In this document: piece after piece, positions 1-9,555 of the stretch | How positions within the stretch are numbered: position 1 is the first letter of the stretch | How the letters are laid out: every line of letters starts with the position of its first letter | Source of the DNA: Methylobacterium bullatum | GTDB lineage: Bacteria; Pseudomonadota; Alphaproteobacteria; Rhizobiales; Beijerinckiaceae | Direction of reading: 5' to 3' | Assembly: GCF_014845095.1 (NCBI RefSeq) | Contig: NZ_NKUG01000019.1 | Coordinates: forward strand, 37,084-101,083 | DNA: 64,000 nucleotides | Notes under the pieces: generated by a model | What the model was told of the DNA's origin: nothing | Database searches by the model: none | Seen by the model: only the letters and a program-made list of their open reading frames with translations | Position numbers and translations under genes: made by a program

Positions 1-226
1 GCACGCCTTCGTGCGCTACAACCTCGCCCTCGGCGCGGGTTTGAGCCAGGTGGCCGGCAAGGTGTTCCGCATCGGCCACGTGGGTGACCTGAACGAGCTC
101 TCGCTTCTCGGCGCCATCGCCGGCGCGGAGATGGCCATGCTCGACAACGGCGTGAAGGTGCAGCCGGGCTCCGGCGTCGCCGCCGCCTCCAGCTACCTGC
201 GTGAGAACCCCCTCGCCAAGTCCTGA
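1..226 (+). CDS. sgaA: Serine-glyoxylate aminotransferase, C-terminal fragment
   Basis: This is the last 74 codons of a gene cut by the left window edge; the frame is open from base 2 and stops at 224-226. The residues match the C-terminal domain of class V PLP aminotransferases (FRIGHVGDLNE followed by a GAEMAML helix). Serine-glyoxylate aminotransferase makes hydroxypyruvate and glycine from serine and glyoxylate, the first committed step of the serine cycle. Its position directly before hprA and mtdA is the conserved methylotroph order, which supports the assignment more than the short fragment alone. The active-site lysine lies outside the window. Confidence 0.88.
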   Translation, partial: HAFVRYNLALGAGLSQVAGKVFRIGHVGDLNELSLLGAIAGAEMAMLDNGVKVQPGSGVAAASSYLRENPLAKS

Positions 227-334
227 TCGAAGCTGTTTCCCGGGGCCGGCATCTCGCCGGCCCCGGGGCATCGTCTATAGAAGCGTGTATCGCGTAACGT
301 CGCGCTCGGCGCGGAACGTCGCTTGAGGGTTCCA

Positions 335-1273
335 ATGGCGCACAAAATCGTCTTCCTCGATCGTGAATCCCTCGACGCCAAGGTGCGTGAGTTCAATTTC
401 CCGCACGAATATACCGAGTACGACTCCACCTGGACGCCGGAGGAGATCGTCGAGCGCCTGAAGGGGGCCGAGATCGCGCTGATCAACAAGGTGCCCATGC
501 GCGCCGAGACGTTGAAGCAGCTCCCCGACCTCAAGCTCATCGCCGTGGCCGCCACCGGCACCGATGTCGTCGACAAGGCCGTCGCTAAGGAACTCGGCAT
601 CACGGTCGTCAATATCCGCAACTACGCCTTCAACACCGTGCCCGAGCACGTGATCGGCCTGATGTTCGCCCTGCGGCGCGCCATCGTGCCCTACGCGAAC
701 TCCGTGCGCCGGGGCGATTGGGCGAAGTCCACCCAGTTCTGCTATTTCGACTATCCGATCCACGACATCGCCGGCTCGACGCTGGGCATCGTCGGCTATG
801 GCGCGCTCGGTAAGTCCATCGCCAAGCGGGCGGAAGCGCTCGGCATGAAGGTCATCGCCTACGACGTGTTCCCGCAGGAAGGCCTCGTGGATTTCGAGAC
901 GATCCTGACCGAATCCGACGTCATCACCCTGCATGCGCCGCTGACGCCGGAGACCCGGAACATGATCGGCGCCGAGCAGCTGGCCAAGATGAAGAAACAC
1001 GCCATCCTGATCAACACGGCGCGTGGCGGCCTCGTCGACGAGGAAGCCCTCGCCGAGGCCCTGAAGGCCGGCACGATCGGCGGCGCCGGATTCGACGTGG
1101 TGATGACCGAGCCGCCCAAGAACGGCAACATCCTGTGCGAGCTCGACCTGCCCAACCTCATCGTCACGCCGCACGTGGCCTGGGCGAGCAAGGAGGCCAT
1201 GCAGATCCTGGCCGACCAGCTCGTGGACAACGTCGAGGCCTATGTTGCGGGCAAGCCGCAGAACGTGGTGTGA
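335..1273 (+). CDS. hprA: Hydroxypyruvate reductase (D-isomer 2-hydroxyacid dehydrogenase)
   Basis: This 312-aa protein reduces hydroxypyruvate to D-glycerate in the serine cycle. It shows the two-domain D-2-hydroxyacid dehydrogenase layout: a Rossmann motif GIVGYGALGKS near residue 150, the catalytic Arg in NTARGG near 230, a Glu in MTEPP near 259 and the His in TPHVAW near 280. The ATG at 335 is chosen over a TTG at 323 because it begins the family-like N terminus MAHKIVFLD. It lies 108 bp after sgaA and 230 bp before mtdA, on the same strand, so it is probably part of the same transcription unit. Confidence 0.95.
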   Translation: MAHKIVFLDRESLDAKVREFNFPHEYTEYDSTWTPEEIVERLKGAEIALINKVPMRAETLKQLPDLKLIAVAATGTDVVDKAVAKELGITVVNIRNYAFNTVPEHVIGLMFALRRAIVPYANSVRRGDWAKSTQFCYFDYPIHDIAGSTLGIVGYGALGKSIAKRAEALGMKVIAYDVFPQEGLVDFETILTESDVITLHAPLTPETRNMIGAEQLAKMKKHAILINTARGGLVDEEALAEALKAGTIGGAGFDVVMTEPPKNGNILCELDLPNLIVTPHVAWASKEAMQILADQLVDNVEAYVAGKPQNVV

Positions 1274-1503
1274 GGATCGGGCTCCATACGTGGAGACCCG
1301 GCTCGGAGACGCAGACGTCCCTCCGGGGCCGTGGAGCGGAGCCCGAAATCCAAATCGCCGGGCGCTGATCGAGGCTGTGCCGACGGGGTGTTCGGATGAC
1401 GGGCCGCCGACACTGCGGAATGTTGGAGCACACCATCGCGCGGCTCATCGCAGTCTCGCCAATCATACGATAACCGCGCAGCGACGCGGGCAGAGGAAAC
1501 GAC

Positions 1504-2367
1504 ATGACGAAGAAGCTGCTGTTCCAATTGGATACCGATACCGTTCCGAGCGTGTTCGATGTGGTCGTCGGTTACGACGGCGGGGCCGATCGCATCACCG
1601 GCTACGGCAACGTGACGCCCGACAATGTCGGCGCGCTGGTGGACGGCACGATTTACACCCGCGGCGGTTCCGAGAAGAAGTCCACGGCGATCTTCGTCGG
1701 CGGCGGCAGCATGGCGGCCGGCGAAGCGGTGTTCGAGGCCGTGAAGAAGCGTTTCTTCGGCCCCTTCCGCGTGTCGATCATGCTCGATTCGAACGGCTCG
1801 AACACCACCGCAGCCGCCGGCGTCGCGCTGGTTCAGAAGGCCGCCGGATCGCTTCAGGGCAAGAAGGCCGTCGTGCTCGCCGGCACCGGTCCGGTGGGCA
1901 TGCGCTCGGCAGCGCTCCTTGCGCAGGAAGGCGCCACCGTCGTCCTCTGCGGTCGTTCGCTGGACAAGGCCCAGGCCGCCGCCGATTCCATCAACAAGCG
2001 CTTCAACGTTCAGATCAGCGCCGCCGCGACGCCGGACGCCGCCTCGCGCGCCGCCATCGTCAAGGGCCAGAACCTCGTTTTCTCGGCCGGCGCCATCGGC
2101 CTCGAGCTTCTTGCCGAAGCCGACTGGAAAGACGAGGCCAGCATCGAGTTCATCGCCGACTACAACGCCCAGCCGCCCCTCGGCTTCGGCGGCATCGACG
2201 CCATGGACAAGGGTAAGGAGCGGCACGGCAAGAAGGTGTTCGGGGCCCTCGGCATCGGCGGCCTGAAGCTGAAGCTGCACCGCGCCTGCGTCGGCCAGCT
2301 CTTCGACAGCGCCGAGAAGGTCTTCGACGCCGAGGAGATCTATGCCCTCGCCAAGACGATGGCCTGA
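1504..2367 (+). CDS. mtdA: NADP-dependent methylene-H4F/methylene-H4MPT dehydrogenase MtdA
   Basis: This 287-aa protein is essentially the length of characterised MtdA and starts with the familiar N-terminal pattern KKLLFQ. MtdA interconverts methylene- and methenyl-tetrahydrofolate (and the H4MPT forms) with NADP(H), linking formate-derived C1 units to the serine cycle. The NADP-binding Rossmann turn GTGPVGMRSA lies near residues 127-136, and the GIGGLKLKLHRAC stretch near residue 250 carries the lysine region implicated in catalysis in the family. It is 3 bp from fchA, so the two are surely cotranscribed and probably translationally coupled. Confidence 0.96.
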   Translation: MTKKLLFQLDTDTVPSVFDVVVGYDGGADRITGYGNVTPDNVGALVDGTIYTRGGSEKKSTAIFVGGGSMAAGEAVFEAVKKRFFGPFRVSIMLDSNGSNTTAAAGVALVQKAAGSLQGKKAVVLAGTGPVGMRSAALLAQEGATVVLCGRSLDKAQAAADSINKRFNVQISAAATPDAASRAAIVKGQNLVFSAGAIGLELLAEADWKDEASIEFIADYNAQPPLGFGGIDAMDKGKERHGKKVFGALGIGGLKLKLHRACVGQLFDSAEKVFDAEEIYALAKTMA

Positions 2368-2370
2368 CCC

Positions 2371-3012
2371 ATGAGCGAGAAGACGGCGCCCGCCAACGAA
2401 ACCATCCAGAGCTTCCTCGACGGGCTCGCGAGCTCGGCCCCGACCCCCGGAGGCGGCGGAGCCGCCGCTATCTCCGGTGCCATGGGCGCCGCGCTCCTCA
2501 GCATGGTGTGCAACCTCACCATCGGAAAGAAGAAGTACGTCGAGGTGGAGGGCGAGCTGAAGGAGATCCTCGGCAAGTCCGAAGCGCTCCGGGCCGAACT
2601 CACTGGAATGATCGCCGACGATGTCGAGGCTTTCGACGCCGTGATGGGAGCCTACGGCCTGCCGAAGGGCACCGACGAGGAAAAGGCGGCTCGCGCCGCC
2701 AGAATCCAAGAGGCGCTCAAGGTCGCCACCGACGTGCCGCTCGCCTGTTGCCGCGCCTGCCGCGAGGTCATCGACCTCGCCGAGGCCGTGGCCGACAAGG
2801 GCAACCTCAACGTCATCTCCGATGCAGGGGTCGCGGTTCTCTCCGCTCATGCCGGACTGCGCAGCGCCGCGCTCAACGTCTATGTCAACGCCAAGGGCCT
2901 GGACGATCGGGGATTTGCCGATGAGCGACTGAAGCAACTCGAAGAGTTGCTTGGGCCAGCAGGACCATTGAACGAGAAGATCTACGAGGTCGTGAAGGCC
3001 AAGGTGAACTAA
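2371..3012 (+). CDS. fchA: Methenyltetrahydrofolate cyclohydrolase FchA
   Basis: This 213-aa protein belongs to the formiminotransferase-cyclodeaminase/cyclohydrolase family. The N terminus has the glycine-rich TPGGGGAAAISGAMGAAL turn typical of that helical fold. It hydrolyses methenyl-H4F to 10-formyl-H4F (reversible), working back-to-back with MtdA in the cytoplasm. The start ATG lies 3 bp after the mtdA stop. A clear hairpin with a T run follows the stop at 3023-3054, so fchA ends the sga-hprA-mtdA-fchA block. Confidence 0.95.
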   Translation: MSEKTAPANETIQSFLDGLASSAPTPGGGGAAAISGAMGAALLSMVCNLTIGKKKYVEVEGELKEILGKSEALRAELTGMIADDVEAFDAVMGAYGLPKGTDEEKAARAARIQEALKVATDVPLACCRACREVIDLAEAVADKGNLNVISDAGVAVLSAHAGLRSAALNVYVNAKGLDDRGFADERLKQLEELLGPAGPLNEKIYEVVKAKVN

Positions 3013-3022
3013 GACCAACGAC

Positions 3023-3054
3023 AGGCCGGCGAGAGCAAACTCAGCCGGCCTTTT
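3023..3054 (+). terminator. Rho-independent terminator after fchA
   Basis: The 8-bp arms AGGCCGGC (3023-3030) and GCCGGCCT (3044-3051) flank a 13-nt loop and run into TTTT. The hairpin sits 10 bp after the fchA stop, which implies that mtkA has its own promoter in the AT-rich gap that follows. Confidence 0.8.
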
Positions 3055-3192
3055 CGTCTAAAAAATACATTCCGTCCGCCGTTAAAGGCGGAGTGAAAGA
3101 GAATGTAAAAAAATATTACAACAGAAGCTCTTTCCGTGAAGTGAAATTTACGAGAGTGTCTGTCCCAGGGAAAAACGCCGAGGAGAACGCAC
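3055..3192 (+). promoter_or_regulatory. AT-rich leader/promoter region of mtkA with nested inverted repeats
   Basis: This gap is strikingly AT-rich compared with its surroundings, with A-rich runs at 3059-3065 and 3107-3113. It contains nested dyads: TCCGCC (3075-3080) with GGCGGA (3087-3092), inside ACATTC (3068-3073) with GAATGT (3101-3106). A strong ribosome site (GAGGAG) precedes the mtkA ATG. A promoter here is inferred from the upstream terminator. The dyads could be an operator, for instance for a LysR-type C1 regulator, or simply a hairpin. Confidence 0.5.
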
Positions 3193-4371
3193 ATGGACGT
3201 GCATGAGTATCAAGCCAAGGAGCTGCTCGCCGGATTCGGCGTCGCGGTTCCCAAAGGCGCGGTGGCCTTCAGCCCCGACCAGGCAGTCTACGCCGCCACC
3301 GAGCTCGGTGGCTCGTTCTGGGCGGTGAAGGCTCAGATCCATGCCGGTGCGCGCGGCAAGGCCGGCGGCATCAAGCTGTGCCGGACCTACAACGAGGTCC
3401 GCGATGCCGCCAAGGACCTCCTCGGCAAGCGTCTCGTCACCCTTCAGACCGGCCCCGAGGGCAAGCCTGTCCAGCGCGTCTATATCGAGACCGCCGACCC
3501 GTTCGAGCGCGAACTCTATCTCGGCTACGTCCTCGACCGTAAGGCCGAGCGCGTCCGCGTCATCGCCTCGCAACGCGGCGGCATGGACATCGAAGAGATC
3601 GCCGCCAACGAGCCCGAGGCCCTGATCCAGGTCGTGGTCGAGCCGGCCGTCGGCCTGCAGCAGTTCCAGGCCCGCGAGATCGCGTTCCAGCTCGGCCTGA
3701 ACATCAAACAGGTCTCGGCGGCCGTGAAGACGATCATGAACGCCTACCGGGCGTTCCGCGATTGCGACGGCACCATGTTGGAGATCAACCCTCTCGTCGT
3801 CACCAAGGACGACCGCGTCCTGGCGCTCGACGCCAAGATGTCCTTCGACGACAACGCCATGTTCCGTCGGCGCAACATCGCCGACATGCACGATCCCTCG
3901 CAGGGCGACCCGCGCGAGGCCCAGGCTGCCGAGCACAATCTCAGCTATATCGGCCTCGACGGCGAGATCGGCTGCATCGTCAACGGCGCCGGCCTCGCCA
4001 TGGCCACCATGGACATGATCAAGCACGCGGGCGGCGAGCCGGCGAACTTCCTCGATGTCGGCGGCGGCGCCAGCCCCGACCGTGTGGCGACGGCCTTCCG
4101 GCTCGTCCTCTCGGACCGCAACGTCAAGGCGATCCTCGTCAACATCTTCGCCGGCATCAACCGCTGCGACTGGGTCGCCCAGGGCGTGATCCAGGCGGCG
4201 AAGGAAGTGAAGATCGACGTGCCGCTCATCGTCCGGCTCGCCGGAACGAATGTCGAGGCGGGCAAGAAGATCCTGGCCGAGAGCGGCCTCGATCTCATCA
4301 CCGCCGACAGCCTGTCGGATGCCGCCACCAAGGCCGTCGCCGCCTGCGACGCCGCCAAGCGCAACCACTGA
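3193..4371 (+). CDS. mtkA: Malate thiokinase (malate-CoA ligase) large subunit
   Basis: This 392-aa protein has the architecture of the ADP-forming succinyl-CoA synthetase beta chain. The N terminus begins with the ATP-grasp pattern [12 protein letters not shown], and the C-terminal ligase domain contains [11 protein letters not shown] and the FLDVGGGAS turn. With MtkB it converts malate, ATP and CoA to malyl-CoA, which MclA cleaves. In isolation it could be called SucC, but its place beside fchA, ppc and mclA identifies the serine-cycle paralogue. It is 19 bp upstream of mtkB. Confidence 0.93.
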   Translation: MDVHEYQAKELLAGFGVAVPKGAVAFSPDQAVYAATELGGSFWAVKAQIHAGARGKAGGIKLCRTYNEVRDAAKDLLGKRLVTLQTGPEGKPVQRVYIETADPFERELYLGYVLDRKAERVRVIASQRGGMDIEEIAANEPEALIQVVVEPAVGLQQFQAREIAFQLGLNIKQVSAAVKTIMNAYRAFRDCDGTMLEINPLVVTKDDRVLALDAKMSFDDNAMFRRRNIADMHDPSQGDPREAQAAEHNLSYIGLDGEIGCIVNGAGLAMATMDMIKHAGGEPANFLDVGGGASPDRVATAFRLVLSDRNVKAILVNIFAGINRCDWVAQGVIQAAKEVKIDVPLIVRLAGTNVEAGKKILAESGLDLITADSLSDAATKAVAACDAAKRNH

Positions 4372-4390
4372 GACGAGGGGAGGATACGTC

Positions 4391-5284
4391 ATGAGCATTC
4401 TGATCGACGAGAAGACCCCGATCATCGTCCAGGGCATTACCGGCGATAAGGGTACGTTCCACGCCAAGGAGATGATCGAGTACGGCTCGAACATCGTCGG
4501 CGGCGTCACCCCGGGCAAGGGCGGCAAGACCCATCTCGGCGTCCCGGTGTTCAACACCGTCAAGGAGGCCGTCGAGGCCACCGGAGCCACCACCTCGATC
4601 ACCTTCGTCGCCCCGCCCTTCGCGGCCGACGCGATCATGGAAGGGGCCGATGCCGGCCTCGCGCTGATCTGCTCGATCACCGACGGCATCCCGGCCCAGG
4701 ACATGATGCGGGTGAAGCGGTATCTGCGCCGCTACCCCAAGGACAAGCGCACCATGGTGGTGGGCCCGAACTGCGCCGGCATCATCTCGCCCGGCAAGTC
4801 GATGCTCGGCATCATGCCCGGCCATATCTACCTGAAGGGCAATGTCGGCGTGATCTCGCGCTCGGGCACCCTCGGCTATGAGGCGGCGGCGCAGATGAAG
4901 GAGAGGGGCATCGGCATCACCACGTCGGTGGGTATCGGCGGCGACCCGATCAACGGGTCGTCCTTCCTCGACCATCTCGCCTTGTTCGAGCAGGACCCCG
5001 ACACCAAGGCCGTGCTGATGATCGGCGAGATCGGTGGTCCGCAGGAGGCCGAGGCCTCGGCCTGGATCAAGGAGAACATGTCGAAGCCCGTCATCGGCTT
5101 CGTCGCCGGTCTCACCGCTCCGAAGGGCCGCCGCATGGGCCATGCCGGCGCCATCATCTCCGCCACCGGCGACAGTGCAGCCGAAAAGGCCGAGATCATG
5201 CGCTCCTATGGCCTGACCGTGGCCCCCAGCCCCGGCGATTTCGGCTCGACGGTCGAGCAGGTGATGCGCAAACTCGCCGCCTGA
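4391..5284 (+). CDS. mtkB: Malate thiokinase small subunit
   Basis: This 297-aa protein is a SucD-like alpha subunit. It has the CoA-binding domain start (PIIVQGITGDKGTFHAKEM), the GPNCAGIISPGKS turn in the middle and the phosphohistidine motif GHAGAIIS with its His near residue 250. The ATG at 4391 is preferred to the longer frame from 4250 because the latter would overlap mtkA by over 100 bp and lacks family similarity; a GAGGGGAGG ribosome site lies upstream. It is the partner of MtkA in malyl-CoA formation. Confidence 0.93.
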   Translation: MSILIDEKTPIIVQGITGDKGTFHAKEMIEYGSNIVGGVTPGKGGKTHLGVPVFNTVKEAVEATGATTSITFVAPPFAADAIMEGADAGLALICSITDGIPAQDMMRVKRYLRRYPKDKRTMVVGPNCAGIISPGKSMLGIMPGHIYLKGNVGVISRSGTLGYEAAAQMKERGIGITTSVGIGGDPINGSSFLDHLALFEQDPDTKAVLMIGEIGGPQEAEASAWIKENMSKPVIGFVAGLTAPKGRRMGHAGAIISATGDSAAEKAEIMRSYGLTVAPSPGDFGSTVEQVMRKLAA

Positions 5285-5291
5285 ACGCGCA

Positions 5292-5350
5292 AACCCTCCT
5301 CCTCCTCAGCGGGGGAGGGTGGTCGCGGAGCGACCGGGAGAGGGGCAGCG
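5292..5350. repeat. Small dyad-rich intergenic repeat between mtkB and ppc
   Basis: A CCCTCCTCCTCCTC run pairs with GCGGGGGAGGG, followed by GGTCGC-GGA-GCGACC and GGGAGAGGGG. Related CTCCCC/GGGGAG palindromes recur at 20.65 kb and 43.87 kb, so this looks like a dispersed extragenic palindrome of the kind common in Rhizobiales genomes. The rest of the 213-bp gap to ppc shows no gene. Confidence 0.5.
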
Positions 5351-5497
5351 CCGCCCGGCCGCCGACGGACCCAGCCACAGAAACCACCCCTTGATCGCCC
5401 CGACGCTGCGTTCCATGCTGCGGGGCGGCCGCTTCATCACCGTTGCCCGCGCGTCCCCGGCGGCCATCGGCTCAACTCTGTTCGAGGTGGCCATCCG

Positions 5498-8257
5498 ATG
5501 ACCGATACCCTCCACGCCCCGGTTGGAACCCTCGACCATCCCTTCGCGCCGCCGGTCATCACCGGTACGTCGTCGAAGGAGGCGCTCGACATCCTGTTCC
5601 ACGCCCTGCTCGAAGTCGCCCGCCGGCACGAGCCGGAACTGGAGGCCGTGCTCCTGGGCCAAGCCAACATCTCGGAGTTCTCGCCCGAGCTCCTCGCCCG
5701 CGCCCTTCAGGTGCAGGGCATCTGGTTCCAGTTGCTCTCCATCGCCGAGCAGAACGCCGCCATGCGACGGCGCCGGCACCTTGAGCGCACGAAGGGACGG
5801 GCGGAGCTCGGCGGCAGCTTCAGCGCGGTCCTGGCGGAAGCGGTGAAGAACGGCATCAAAGCGCCCGAGATCCACGCCCTGCTGAAGGATCTGCGCATCC
5901 GCCCGACGATCACGGCGCATCCCACCGAGGGCAAGCGCGTGACGGTGCTGGAGAAGTTCCGACGCATCTACCTCGTCCTGCGCGAGCTCGAGTTGCCGCG
6001 CTGGACCGAGCGCGAACGCAACGGCCTGATGAACGAGCTGCGCGACCAGATCGAGCTCGTCTGGATGACCGGCGAACTCCATCTCGAGAAGGCCACCGTA
6101 GAGCGGGAGGTCGCCTGGGGCCTGCACTTCTTCGACGAGACCCTGTTCGAGATGCTCCCCGAGGTGCTCTACTCCCTTGAGGAGTCCCTCGCCGAATACT
6201 ACCCGGACGAGAAGTTCGAGGTGCCGGCCTTCTTCCAGTTCGGCTCCTGGATCGGCGGGGACCGGGACGGCAATCCCTACGTCACCTCGTCGGTGACCCG
6301 TGCCACGCTCCAGCGCAACGCGCTGGCCTCCCTGCGGCGCTACCGCGACGGGGTCACGGCGCTTGGCCGCACGCTCTCCCTCACCGAGCGCTCGCTGCCT
6401 GTGCCGGCGACGTTCAAGTCCGAACTCGCGCAGCTTCTCGCGGAGAGCGGCGACGGGCGCGCCATCGCCAGCCGCAATCCGGGCGAGGCCTATCGCCAAT
6501 TCCTCACCTGCATCCTGCGCAAGCTCGAAGCCACTATCGCGCGTAACAAGGGGCAGCGCACCAGCGGCCCCGACTATCCGAGTGCCGACGGGCTCATCAA
6601 CGATCTGCGCCACCTCGAAGCCGGCCTCACCGAGGCGAATTGCCCGTCGCTGGCCATCGACCTCGTCCGGCCGGTGCGCCGCATGGTCGAGATCTTCCGC
6701 TTCTCCACCGTGCGCCTCGACCTGCGCGAGAACACCACGCGCACCACGAAGACGCTCCACGCCCTGTGGCACCAGAGCCACGGCCAGAACAAGACGCCGC
6801 CCGCCCTCGAATCGCCCGAGTGGAAGAACTGGCTGCTGTCCGAACTGGCAAAGCCGATGCACGGGGAGCGCTCGTTCGAAAGCCTGCCCGACGATGCCCG
6901 CGAAACGCTCGAGACGTTCGCCCTCGTCGGTGAGATGCGCGAGCAGCTCGACCGCGAGGCTTTCGGCTCGTTCATCCTGTCGATGACCCGCTCGGTCCCC
7001 GACATCCTCGGCGCCTATCTCCTCGCCAAGGAAGCCGGTAACTTCCTCGATGCCGCCGGCACCGAGATCTGCTGTCTGCCGATCGTGCCGCTGTTCGAGA
7101 CCATCGACGACCTGCGCGCCGCGCCCGCCATCATGAAGGAGCTGTTCTCGATCCCCGTCGTGCGCCGCTCAACCCGCTGGCAAGGCGGGATGCAGGAGGT
7201 GATGATCGGCTACTCGGATTCGAACAAGGATGGTGGCTTCGTCGCCTCGAACTGGGAGCTCTACAAGGCGCAGGACAAGCTGACCCAGCTCGGCAAGTCG
7301 TCGGGCGTGCCGATCGCCTTCTTCCACGGTCGCGGCGGTTCGGTGAGCCGTGGCGGGGCGCCCACCGCCCGGGCCATCGCCGCCCAGCCGCCGGGATCGA
7401 TCAACGGCCGATTCCGCACCACCGAACAGGGAGAAGTCGTCTCCTTCAAATACGCCAACCGCGGCACCGCTGCCTATCAGATGGAGCTCCTGGCCTCGTC
7501 GGTGTTCGACCACGCGTTGAAATCGGAGCGCGAGGCGATCAACATCCCGCGCAATGAGTTCGACGACACGCTGGAAGCGCTGTCGGGCGCCTCGCGCGCT
7601 GCCTACGTCAACCTGATCCAGCACCCCGATCTCGTGACCTATTTCCAGGCCGCGAGCCCGCTCGACGAGATCGCGCTCCTCAACATCGGCTCCCGTCCGG
7701 CGCGGCGCTTCGGCGCCCGCTCGCTGGCGGATCTGCGCGCGATTCCCTGGGTCTTCGCCTGGTCGCAGAACCGCCACGTCATCACCGGCTGGTACGGCGT
7801 CGGCTCCGGCCTGAAGAGTTTCCTCGACGTGCGCGGAGCGCAGGGCGAAGCACAGCTGAAGCGGCTCTTTGCCGAATCGAAGCCGTTCCGCCTCATCCTC
7901 GACGAGGTCGAGAAGACACTTCTGATGGTCGACCTCGCTATTGCGAAAGATTACGCCGGTCTCGTGCCCGACGAGGCCGCCCGCAACAGCATCTTCCCGC
8001 TGATCGAGGCCGAGTACGAGCTGACCCGCGAGATGGCCCTGCGTGTCAGCGGCGACCGCGAACTGGCCGAGCGCTACCCGCAGTTCCGGGACCGCCTCAA
8101 TGGCCGGCTGCCGACGATCAATCAGGTCAGCCGAGAACAGGTGGAGTTGCTTCGCCGTTTTCGGGGCGAGGAAGACGAGGACAAGCGCGAGGCGGTGAAA
8201 TCCGCGTTGCTGCTGTCGATCAACTGCATCGCCGTCGGCTTCGGCGCGACGGGCTGA
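5498..8257 (+). CDS. ppc: Phosphoenolpyruvate carboxylase
   Basis: This 919-aa protein carboxylates PEP to oxaloacetate, supplying the C4 acceptor for the serine cycle. Signature motifs are all present: the catalytic His in ITAHPTEGKRV near residue 145, GSWIGGDRDGNP near 250, IGYSDSNKDGG near 570 and FFHGRGGSVSRGG near 608. The C-terminal region contains SGLKSFLDV and ends in the small residues GATG. The ATG at 5498 follows a 213-bp gap after mtkB. The N-terminal extension is of normal size for bacterial PEPC. Confidence 0.96.
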   Translation: MTDTLHAPVGTLDHPFAPPVITGTSSKEALDILFHALLEVARRHEPELEAVLLGQANISEFSPELLARALQVQGIWFQLLSIAEQNAAMRRRRHLERTKGRAELGGSFSAVLAEAVKNGIKAPEIHALLKDLRIRPTITAHPTEGKRVTVLEKFRRIYLVLRELELPRWTERERNGLMNELRDQIELVWMTGELHLEKATVEREVAWGLHFFDETLFEMLPEVLYSLEESLAEYYPDEKFEVPAFFQFGSWIGGDRDGNPYVTSSVTRATLQRNALASLRRYRDGVTALGRTLSLTERSLPVPATFKSELAQLLAESGDGRAIASRNPGEAYRQFLTCILRKLEATIARNKGQRTSGPDYPSADGLINDLRHLEAGLTEANCPSLAIDLVRPVRRMVEIFRFSTVRLDLRENTTRTTKTLHALWHQSHGQNKTPPALESPEWKNWLLSELAKPMHGERSFESLPDDARETLETFALVGEMREQLDREAFGSFILSMTRSVPDILGAYLLAKEAGNFLDAAGTEICCLPIVPLFETIDDLRAAPAIMKELFSIPVVRRSTRWQGGMQEVMIGYSDSNKDGGFVASNWELYKAQDKLTQLGKSSGVPIAFFHGRGGSVSRGGAPTARAIAAQPPGSINGRFRTTEQGEVVSFKYANRGTAAYQMELLASSVFDHALKSEREAINIPRNEFDDTLEALSGASRAAYVNLIQHPDLVTYFQAASPLDEIALLNIGSRPARRFGARSLADLRAIPWVFAWSQNRHVITGWYGVGSGLKSFLDVRGAQGEAQLKRLFAESKPFRLILDEVEKTLLMVDLAIAKDYAGLVPDEAARNSIFPLIEAEYELTREMALRVSGDRELAERYPQFRDRLNGRLPTINQVSREQVELLRRFRGEEDEDKREAVKSALLLSINCIAVGFGATG

Positions 8258-8388
8258 GGCATTTGTAAGGATACCGAGGGTCGGACACGGCCCTGGGGCT
8301 GGCGCGCGAGCGCCCCACGACCGGTATGGTGGACCGCGTTTTGCGGCCTCACCACCCGCAACGAAACCAAACAAGGAAGGATTCCCCG

Positions 8389-9363
8389 ATGAGCTTTACC
8401 CTGATCCAGCAGGCGACCCCGCGCCTCCATCGCTCGGAACTCGCCGTTCCCGGCTCCAACCCGACCTTCATGGAGAAGTCCGCCTCCTCGAAGGCCGACG
8501 TGATCTTCCTCGACCTCGAAGATGCGGTCGCCCCCGACGATAAGGAGCAGGCCCGCAAGAACATCATCCAGGCGCTCAACGACCTGGATTGGGGCACCAA
8601 GACCATGATGATCCGCATCAACGGTCTCGACACCCACTACATGTACCGCGACGTGGTCGACATCGTCGAAGCCTGTCCGCGCCTCGACATGATCCTGATC
8701 CCCAAGGTCGGCGTGCCGGCCGACGTCTACGCCATCGACGTGCTGACCACCCAGATCGAGCAGGCCAAGAAGCGCGAGAAGAAGATCGGCTTCGAGGTGC
8801 TGATCGAGACCGCTCTGGGTATGGCCAACGTGGAGGCGATCGCCACCTCGTCGAAGCGCCTGGAAGCCATGTCCTTCGGTGTGGCCGACTACGCCGCCTC
8901 TACCCGCGCCCGTTCCACCGTCATCGGCGGCGTGAACAAGGACTTCTCGGTGCTCACCGACAAGGACGAGGCCGGCAACCGCGAGACCCATTGGCAGGAC
9001 CCGTGGCTGTTCGCCCAGAACCGCATGCTGATCGCGTGCCGCGCCTACGGCCTGCGTCCGATCGACGGCCCGTTCGGCGACTTCTCCGATCCGGACGGCT
9101 ACACCTCCGCCGCCCGCCGCTGCGCCGCCCTCGGCTTCGAAGGAAAGTGGGCGATCCACCCCTCGCAGATCGACCTCGCCAACGAGGTGTTCACCCCGTC
9201 GGAAGCCGAAGTCACCAAGGCCCGCCGCATCCTCGAAGCCATGGAAGAGGCCGCCAAGGCCGGCAAGGGCGCCGTCTCGCTGGACGGCCGCCTCATCGAC
9301 ATCGCCTCGATCCGTATGGCCGAGGCGCTGATCGAGAAGGCCAACGCGATGTCGGCCAGCTGA
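8389..9363 (+). CDS. mclA: Malyl-CoA lyase
   Basis: This 324-aa CitE-family aldolase cleaves malyl-CoA to acetyl-CoA and glyoxylate, the last specific step of the serine cycle. It shows the family acidic metal-site pattern IFLDLEDAV near residues 38-46, and a KIGFEVLIETALGM strand carrying the second acidic ligand. The ATG at 8389 is chosen over GTG 8326 because it follows AAGGAAGG and gives exactly the known family length. A hairpin follows the stop at 9392. Confidence 0.95.
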   Translation: MSFTLIQQATPRLHRSELAVPGSNPTFMEKSASSKADVIFLDLEDAVAPDDKEQARKNIIQALNDLDWGTKTMMIRINGLDTHYMYRDVVDIVEACPRLDMILIPKVGVPADVYAIDVLTTQIEQAKKREKKIGFEVLIETALGMANVEAIATSSKRLEAMSFGVADYAASTRARSTVIGGVNKDFSVLTDKDEAGNRETHWQDPWLFAQNRMLIACRAYGLRPIDGPFGDFSDPDGYTSAARRCAALGFEGKWAIHPSQIDLANEVFTPSEAEVTKARRILEAMEEAAKAGKGAVSLDGRLIDIASIRMAEALIEKANAMSAS

Positions 9364-9391
9364 TCCGCTCGCTTCGTAGACATCGCTGAGC

Positions 9392-9430
9392 AGGACGGCC
9401 GCTTCCGAAAGGGGCGGCCGTCCTCGCTTT
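9392..9430 (+). terminator. Terminator after mclA
   Basis: AGGACGGCCGC (9392-9402) pairs with GCGGCCGTCCT (9414-9424) across an 11-nt loop, followed by CGCTTT. It is a strong stem with a weak T run that closes the serine-cycle block. Confidence 0.7.
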
Positions 9431-9555
9431 AGGCCCGAAATGTCCTATCGTTCACGGTGTGTCGCCGTGAGAACAGGCGCCGGGGCCACTCGCTTCCGCT
9501 ACGCGAAGACGGCCAAACGGCTCCGATCTCGTCGACCGACAAGGGAGAAACCATC

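Noticed and set aside
1240..3018. A 592-codon minus-strand frame opposite mtdA and fchA
   Set aside because: It lacks any recognisable motif and is antisense to two well-supported serine-cycle genes.
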